A stretch of DNA of 10,930 nucleotides from Bacteroidales bacterium (GTDB taxonomy: Bacteria; Bacteroidota; Bacteroidia; Bacteroidales; VadinHA17), in contig WFRO01000331.1 in the NCBI GenBank assembly GCA_015486475.1, forward strand, positions 1 through 10,930. The letters run 5' to 3'. Below, piece after piece: positions 6,686-10,930 of the stretch. The position numbers and the translations under genes were made by a program. The notes below the pieces were generated by a model, which was given only the letters and a program-made list of their open reading frames with translations, did not search any database and had not been told where the DNA came from. Positions within the stretch are counted from its first letter, which is position 1, and every line of letters starts with the position of its first letter.

Positions 6686-6719
6686 TTCCCCTTGTGCATG
6701 GCCTAATGGCTGAAATGCT

Positions 6720-6727
6720 TATTTTTG
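6720..6727 (+). promoter_or_regulatory. Candidate -7 promoter element of valS
   Basis: TATTTTTG fully matches TAnnTTTG and would put the transcript start near 6734, about 14 bases before the ATG at 6748. A TTG at 6692-6694 is the nearest -33 candidate, but its spacing is long. If correct, it excludes the in-frame start codons at 6694, 6706 and 6715. Confidence 0.45.
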
Positions 6728-6747
6728 CAGCTACAAATTTTCAGGCT

Positions 6748-9390
6748 ATGGAGATCCCATCAAAATACGATCCCTCGAAGACCGAGGACAAGTGGTACCG
6801 CTACTGGATGGAGCAGGGCTTCTTCCGTTCGGTGCCGGACGAGCGTGAGCCCTACACCATCGTCATCCCCCCGCCCAACGTGACGGGGGTGCTGCACATG
6901 GGCCACATGCTCAACAACACCATCCAGGATATCCTGGTGCGGCGTGCCCGCATGCAGGGGAAGAACGCCCTCTGGGTGCCGGGCACCGACCACGCCTCCA
7001 TCGCCACCGAGGCCAAGGTGGTGGGCATGCTGCGCGAACGGGGCATCTACAAAAGGGATCTCCCGCGGGAGAAATTCCTCGAATATGCCTGGGAATGGAA
7101 GGAGAAACACGGCGGCATCATCCTTGAGCAGCTCAAGAAGCTGGGGGCTTCCTGCGACTGGCAGCGTACGAAGTTCACCATGGATCCCGACATGTCGGCC
7201 AGCGTTATCCGGGTGTTCGTCGACCTCTACCGCAAGGGCCATATCTACCGCGGCCTGCGCATGGTCAACTGGGACCCGGCTGCCCGCACCGCCCTCTCCG
7301 ACGAGGAGGTGATCTACAAGGAGGTGCAGAGCAAGCTGTATTACCTGCGCTACAAAGTGAAGGACAGCGACGACTATCTCACCATTGCTACCACACGTCC
7401 CGAGACGATCCTGGGCGATACGGCGGTGTGCGTCAACCCGGCCGATGAGCGGTACAGGAAATTCGTCGGGAAGAAGGTGCTGGTTCCTCTCATCAACCGT
7501 GAGGTGCCGGTGATCGAAGATGACTATGTGGACCCGGAGTTCGGTACCGGGGCGCTGAAGATCACGCCGGCGCACGACGAGAACGACTATGAGATCGGCA
7601 AACGCCACGGTCTGGAGACAGTGGATATCCTCAACGAGGACGGCACCCTCAGCGAGGCGGCCCAACTTTACGTAGGTGAGGACCGTTTCGAGGTGCGCAA
7701 AAAGATCGTCCGGCAGCTGGCCGAAGAGAGTTATCTGGTGAAAGAGGAGGACTACACCAACAAGGTGGGTTATTCCGAGCGCACCGATGTGGTCATTGAG
7801 CCGCGCCTCTCACTGCAGTGGTTCCTGCGGATGAAGGAGCTGGGACAGCCGGCCCTTGAGCATGTGATGAACGACGACATCCGTCTGGTGCCGCCCAAGT
7901 TCAAGAATACTTACCGTCACTGGATGGAGAACATCCGCGACTGGTGCATCTCGCGCCAGCTCTGGTGGGGCCACCGCATCCCTGCCTGGTACATCCGCGG
8001 CACCGACGACTATGTGGTGGCGGAGAGCGACGGGGAGGCCCTGCGCCTGGCACGGGAGAAGACGGGCAACGATGTCCTGCAGGTGAGCGACCTGCAGCAG
8101 GACGAGGATGTGCTGGACACCTGGTTCTCCTCGTGGCTGTGGCCCATCTCGGTGTTCAACGGCATCCTGGAGCCTGACAACCCCGACTTCAGATACTATT
8201 ATCCTACCGACGATCTGGTGACGGCGCCCGAGATCCTTTTCTTCTGGGTGGCGCGCATGATCATCGCCGGCTATGAATATGCCGGGGAGAAGCCTTTTAA
8301 GAATGTTTATCTCACGGGTATCGTCCGTGATAAGCAGCGCCGCAAGATGTCGAAGTCGCTGGGCAACTCGCCCGACCCGCTGGAGCTGATCCGCAGGTAC
8401 GGTGCTGACGGGGTGCGTGTGGGCATGCTCCTCTGCTCGCCGGCCGGCGGCGACCTGCTCTTCGATGAGAGTCTCACCGAGCAGGGGCGCAACTTTGGCA
8501 ACAAGATCTGGAACGCTTTCCGTCTCGTGCAGGGGTGGCAGACCGACGCTTCGGCGCCGCAGGAGGAGGCAGCCGCCGCGGCCGTCACCTGGTTCCGCCA
8601 CCGCCTCAATGAGACGAAAGAGAAGCTCAACGGCGAGTTCGCTGCCTACCGTCTCTCGGAGGCCCTCATGACGGTGTACCGTCTCTTCTGGGATGACTTC
8701 TCATCCTGGTATCTCGAAGCCGTCAAGCCGCCCTTCGGCCGGAAGATGGATGAGCGCACCAAAGAGGAATCGCTCGCTTTCTTCGAAGAGCTGCTCCTGC
8801 TGCTGCATCCCTTCATGCCCTTCATCACCGAGGAGATATGGCACCTGCTGCGGCCGCGGCGCGAAGGCGAGAGCATCATGGTAGCTGCCTGGCCGGCGGC
8901 AGAAGCATACGACGCCACCCTCACCGACCGCTTCGAGCGGACCAAAGAGGCCGTCACGCAGATACGGGCCATCCGCAAGGAGAGGAACATCCCCATGAAG
9001 GATCCGGTGGATCTGATGATCCGGTCCGACAGAAAGGTTTACGACGACAGCTTCCTGCCGGTGCTGCGCAAGCTGGCCCGCCTGGGGGAGGTGACCTTCA
9101 TCGACAGCAAGCCGGAGAACGCGATCTCCTTCATCGTGAAAGCCACGGAGTATTACATCCCCTTTGAGGAGCAGATCGATGTGGCGGAGGAGATGCACAA
9201 GCTGGAGGAAGAGCTGAAATATGCCCGCGGCTTCCTGGCCAACGTGATGAAGAAGCTGCAGAACGAGCGTTTCACGGCCAACGCCCCGGCGCAGGTGGTG
9301 GAACGCGAACAGCAGAAGAAAGCCGATGCCGAGGCGAAGATCAAAGCGCTGGAAGGGAGACTGGAGGAACTGAAGAAGTTCGAAGGTTGA
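6748..9390 (+). CDS. valS: Valyl-tRNA synthetase
   Basis: Cytosolic class I aminoacyl-tRNA synthetase of 880 residues, which charges tRNA-Val and edits threonyl-tRNA-Val. Visible parts are the HIGH-type motif HMGH (50-53) after PPPNVTG, the CP1 editing domain with TTRPETILGDT (215-225) and ITPAHDENDYEIG (K271, D277 and D280 match the spacing of the editing-pocket residues known in Thermus ValRS), DWCISRQLWWGHRIPAWY, the KMSKS loop KMSKSLG (533-539), an anticodon-binding helical domain, and a C-terminal coiled coil from about 812 to the end, typical of ValRS. The open frame begins at GTG 6694, but ATG 6748 is chosen because MEIPSKYDPSKTEDKWYRYW is the usual start and a promoter match lies just before it. 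No T-box is seen. Upstream is repeat DNA, and the gene converges with nadC. Its final codons (GAA GGT TGA) are already in phase with a heptamer array. Confidence 0.98.
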   Translation: MEIPSKYDPSKTEDKWYRYWMEQGFFRSVPDEREPYTIVIPPPNVTGVLHMGHMLNNTIQDILVRRARMQGKNALWVPGTDHASIATEAKVVGMLRERGIYKRDLPREKFLEYAWEWKEKHGGIILEQLKKLGASCDWQRTKFTMDPDMSASVIRVFVDLYRKGHIYRGLRMVNWDPAARTALSDEEVIYKEVQSKLYYLRYKVKDSDDYLTIATTRPETILGDTAVCVNPADERYRKFVGKKVLVPLINREVPVIEDDYVDPEFGTGALKITPAHDENDYEIGKRHGLETVDILNEDGTLSEAAQLYVGEDRFEVRKKIVRQLAEESYLVKEEDYTNKVGYSERTDVVIEPRLSLQWFLRMKELGQPALEHVMNDDIRLVPPKFKNTYRHWMENIRDWCISRQLWWGHRIPAWYIRGTDDYVVAESDGEALRLAREKTGNDVLQVSDLQQDEDVLDTWFSSWLWPISVFNGILEPDNPDFRYYYPTDDLVTAPEILFFWVARMIIAGYEYAGEKPFKNVYLTGIVRDKQRRKMSKSLGNSPDPLELIRRYGADGVRVGMLLCSPAGGDLLFDESLTEQGRNFGNKIWNAFRLVQGWQTDASAPQEEAAAAAVTWFRHRLNETKEKLNGEFAAYRLSEALMTVYRLFWDDFSSWYLEAVKPPFGRKMDERTKEESLAFFEELLLLLHPFMPFITEEIWHLLRPRREGESIMVAAWPAAEAYDATLTDRFERTKEAVTQIRAIRKERNIPMKDPVDLMIRSDRKVYDDSFLPVLRKLARLGEVTFIDSKPENAISFIVKATEYYIPFEEQIDVAEEMHKLEEELKYARGFLANVMKKLQNERFTANAPAQVVEREQQKKADAEAKIKALEGRLEELKKFEG

Positions 9391-9458
9391 TGCTTGAAGC
9401 TTGAAGGTTGAAAAGGTACTAGGTGCTGGGTGCAAGGTGCTGGTTGCTGGGTGAAGAA
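9382..9458. repeat. Heptamer array starting inside the valS end, 11 units
   Basis: Seventy-seven bases in 11 in-phase units: GAAGGTT, GATGCTT, GAAGCTT, GAAGGTT, GAAAAGG, TACTAGG, TGCTGGG, TGCAAGG, TGCTGGT, TGCTGGG and TGAAGAA. The first unit covers the last valS codons and the first base of its stop. The word type shifts from GAnGnTT to TGCTGGG without loss of phase, and the array ends exactly where the hairpin at 9459 starts. Confidence 0.8.
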
Positions 9459-9499
9459 GCACCCCGTCCGAACGGACGTTCGTCCGGGCGGGGATGTGC
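9459..9499. terminator. GC-rich stem-loop between convergent valS and nadC
   Basis: Nested inverted repeats: an outer GCAC-CCCG (9459-9466) pairs with CGGGG-AT-GTGC (9489-9499, with a small bulge), and inside is CGGAC-GTTC-GTCCG (9473-9486). An alternative inner pairing, GTCCG-AA-CGGAC (9466-9477), could compete. It lies between two gene 3' ends and could end transcription in both directions, but neither strand shows a following T-run, so the terminator role is inferred. Confidence 0.45.
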
Positions 9500-9584
9500 G
9501 ATGCTTGAAGCTCGAAATTAATAACCTGGAACCTGAAACCTGAAACTTTCAACTCTAGGCACTCCACACTCCACACTCCACACT
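9500..9584. repeat. Heptamer arrays running up to the nadC stop
   Basis: After the hairpin, GATGCTT (9500), GAAGCTC and GAAATTA resume the words used before it. After a one-base slip come TAACCTG (9522), GAACCTG, AAACCTG, AAACTTT, CAACTCT, AGGCACT and three identical CCACACT units (9564-9584). The array ends two bases before the nadC stop codon at 9587-9589. The CCTG units are the reverse complement of the CAGGTTY words at 6601-6628. No gene is seen in 9391-9586. Confidence 0.8.
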
Positions 9585-9586
9585 TC

Positions 9587-10429
9587 TTACTCCACTATTG
9601 CTTTCAGGCTCATGTCAAGGCTGGTGATCTGGTGGGTGAGGGCACCTACGGAGATGTAGTCAACGCCGCAGAGGGCGTAGGCCCGTACGTTCTCGAGGGT
9701 GATGCCGCCGGACGACTCGGTCTCGAAACGTTGATCGATCCTTTCGACGGCGGTACGGGTATCCTCGAGGGAGAAATTATCCAGCATGATGCGGTCCACC
9801 CCGCCGTGTGCCAGGATGCGGTCGACGCTCTCCAGGTCGCGGGCTTCGATGACGATCTTCCAGGTGCGGCCCTCTTTCTCAAAATAGTCGTGTACGGCGT
9901 CGATGGCTTTCTCGAGGCTGCCGAGGTAGTCGATGTGGTTGTCCTTGATGAGGATCATATCGTAGAGGCCCATGCGGTGGTTCTCTCCGCCGCCGATGCG
10001 CACGGCCTCCTTGTCGAGGATGCGCATGCCGGGGGTGGTTTTGCGGGTGTCGAGGATGCGGGCATTCAGGCCTTTCACCTGATCGACGAAAGTGCGGGTC
10101 TGCGTGGCGATGCCGCTCATGTGCTGCATGATGTTGAGGGCCAGCCGCTCACCCAGCAGGATGGACCGCACGTTGCCGTGTATCTCGAAGACGATCACGC
10201 CGGGACGTACATACTCCCCGTCTTCCATGTGGATGTTCATGCGTATCTCAGGATCGATGAGCTGAAAGACCTTTTGGGCCACATGGACGCCGGCGAGGAT
10301 GCCGTTGTCCTTGATCAGCAGTTCGGCCCTGCCCTGTGTTTTGTCAGGAATACATGCTTCGGAGGTGTGGTCGCCATCACCGACATCCTCCCGGATGGCA
10401 TTGGTGAGAAACTGTTCGAGATCATCCAT
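9587..10429 (-). CDS. nadC: Quinolinate phosphoribosyltransferase (decarboxylating)
   Basis: Cytosolic enzyme of 280 residues, full length for the family. It converts quinolinate and PRPP to nicotinate mononucleotide, CO2 and pyrophosphate in de novo NAD synthesis. The N-terminal sandwich domain begins with MDDLEQFLTNAIREDVGDGD; the barrel has ERLALNIMQHMSGIAT (94-109), the PRPP/quinolinate motif DTRKTTPG (127-134), HR (151-152), KDNH (162-165), E195, D217 in IMLDNF, and ESSGGI (238-243). All the usual binding residues are present. Its ATG lies 5 bases upstream of the preceding gene's stop codon, so the two overlap by 8 bases and are probably translated as one operon. No Shine-Dalgarno sequence is visible; the region is A-rich. 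No nadA or nadB is in the window. Confidence 0.97.
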   Translation of the reverse strand: MDDLEQFLTNAIREDVGDGDHTSEACIPDKTQGRAELLIKDNGILAGVHVAQKVFQLIDPEIRMNIHMEDGEYVRPGVIVFEIHGNVRSILLGERLALNIMQHMSGIATQTRTFVDQVKGLNARILDTRKTTPGMRILDKEAVRIGGGENHRMGLYDMILIKDNHIDYLGSLEKAIDAVHDYFEKEGRTWKIVIEARDLESVDRILAHGGVDRIMLDNFSLEDTRTAVERIDQRFETESSGGITLENVRAYALCGVDYISVGALTHQITSLDMSLKAIVE

Positions 10430-10832
10430 TTTCTTTCTCTATTCTTAGCTGTAAGATCACAGACTTGTTATTGTCGGGCTTGATCAGAAGGTAGATCCTG
10501 TAGGTCTGCTCTGTGGTTTTCAGCAGACCGATGCCGAAACGGGCTTTGGGCTTTCCTCCCTCGTGGATGATCGAGAAGCTCTTGGGAGGATGTTTCTTGA
10601 AAAAATCCTTCATGATCATGGTGGCCTGGGAACGGCTGTACACATTCTCACGGTCCAGGATGATCAGCTGCACCGAGCTGTTGAACCAGGGAGAGAGCTT
10701 GTTGGCATCCCCCGTACGGATGGCCTTGATGATCCCGTCGGGGATGGCCTGCGACGTCTGGGCCTGCCCGTTCGTGAACAGAAAGGGCAGTAATAAAAGA
10801 AACAGATATCTTTTCACCACCGGTGTTTTCAT
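10422..10832 (-). CDS. DUF4783-like exported protein, NTF2-like fold likely
   Basis: Small protein of 136 residues with a clear signal peptide: basic start (K7, R8), hydrophobic core at about 9-19, and probable cleavage after A24 (NGQA). The mature part, with IIKAIRTGDANKLSPWF, a strand VQLIILD, the helix SRSQATMIMKDFFKKH, and strands around FSIIHEGGKPKARFGIG and TYRIYLLIKP, has the helix-then-curved-sheet pattern of NTF2/SnoaL-like proteins and resembles the Bacteroidota family DUF4783. It is probably periplasmic. No catalytic residues can be named and the function is unknown. The gene directly precedes nadC and overlaps it by 8 bases. The leader is A-rich (AATAACAACAACCA before the ATG), with no Shine-Dalgarno sequence, which is typical for the phylum. 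Confidence 0.8.
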   Translation of the reverse strand: MKTPVVKRYLFLLLLPFLFTNGQAQTSQAIPDGIIKAIRTGDANKLSPWFNSSVQLIILDRENVYSRSQATMIMKDFFKKHPPKSFSIIHEGGKPKARFGIGLLKTTEQTYRIYLLIKPDNNKSVILQLRIEKENG

Positions 10833-10845
10833 TGGTTGTTGTTAT

Positions 10846-10858
10846 TCGGACCGTCCGA
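10846..10858. promoter_or_regulatory. Short inverted repeat in the DUF4783-nadC leader
   Basis: TCGGAC-C-GTCCGA is a perfect 6-bp inverted repeat around a single base, 14 bases upstream of the minus-strand ATG. It could be a protein-binding site controlling the nadC operon, but the arms are short and no regulator is nearby. The rest of 10833-10930 is AT-rich toward its far end and shows no convincing TAnnTTTG element and no heptamer array. Confidence 0.3.
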
Positions 10859-10930
10859 TCGCTGTATGATCATCAAAAACCGAACCATTTCACGGGTTGC
10901 AAGTTAATAAATAATTTACAATAGAAGGCC

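Noticed and set aside
6464..6747. T-box or other riboswitch upstream of valS
   Set aside because: No T-box sequence, specifier loop or antiterminator is visible. The hairpins are separate short stems tied to repeat words, and the likely valS transcript starts downstream of them.
9391..9576. Minus-strand frame reading through the valS-nadC gap into valS
   Set aside because: It is again made of array translation (FRFQVINFELQ) followed by antisense valS. There is no independent coding evidence.
9632..10483. 283-codon open frame antisense to nadC
   Set aside because: nadC carries every family motif on the minus strand. The plus-strand frame is low-complexity Asp/Val/Ala sequence without family resemblance.

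Overview
The window looks like a chromosomal segment of a free-living or environmental member of the Bacteroidota (Bacteroidales/Marinilabiliales-like). The evidence is a BlaI/BlaR1-type pair whose M56 peptidase carries carboxypeptidase-like, TonB-plug-like and TonB C-terminal modules, a fused ResB-CcsA cytochrome c maturation protein with a large middle domain, a DUF4783-like secreted protein coupled to nadC, A-rich leaders mostly lacking Shine-Dalgarno sequences, and several matches to the Bacteroidota -7 promoter word TAnnTTTG. The genus cannot be fixed from the sequence alone.

Layout. 2-82 (+): last codons of a BlaI/MecI-type repressor, overlapping by ATGA the BlaR1-like M56 peptidase (79-2085, +). 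2086-2324: intergenic DNA full of short repeats. 2325-3521 (-): class I PLP aminotransferase. 3522-3685: divergent control region with candidate promoters and one inverted repeat. 3686-6463 (+): ccsBA. 6464-6747: repeat-rich intergenic DNA. 6748-9390 (+): valS, valyl-tRNA synthetase. 9391-9586: repeat-rich intergenic DNA. 9587-10429 (-): nadC. 10422-10832 (-): small exported protein overlapping nadC by 8 bases. 10833-10930: upstream leader.

The genes are mostly housekeeping (translation, NAD synthesis, cytochrome c maturation, amino acid metabolism) plus one envelope-signalling pair. They do not form one pathway. The two likely operons are blaI-blaR1 (+) and DUF4783-nadC (-).

The unusual content is between the genes. 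All three non-overlapping intergenic regions that follow a gene 3' end (2086-2324, 6464-6747, 9391-9586) hold runs of degenerate tandem units of exactly 7 bases, in places 8, interrupted by short perfect hairpins. The word set is partly shared between regions: GATATTC in the first two, CAGGTTC/CAGGTTT in the second and, inverted, the third. A 30-base palindromic element occurs in the first region and, inverted, inside the 3' end of ccsBA, with one mismatch. Two hairpins in the second region have different arms, with both arms changed in a compensatory way, around the same TGC loop. The divergent promoter region and the leader at 10833-10930 have none of this. It looks like a repeat system that occupies gene 3' ends and even contributes the last codons of ccsBA and possibly valS.
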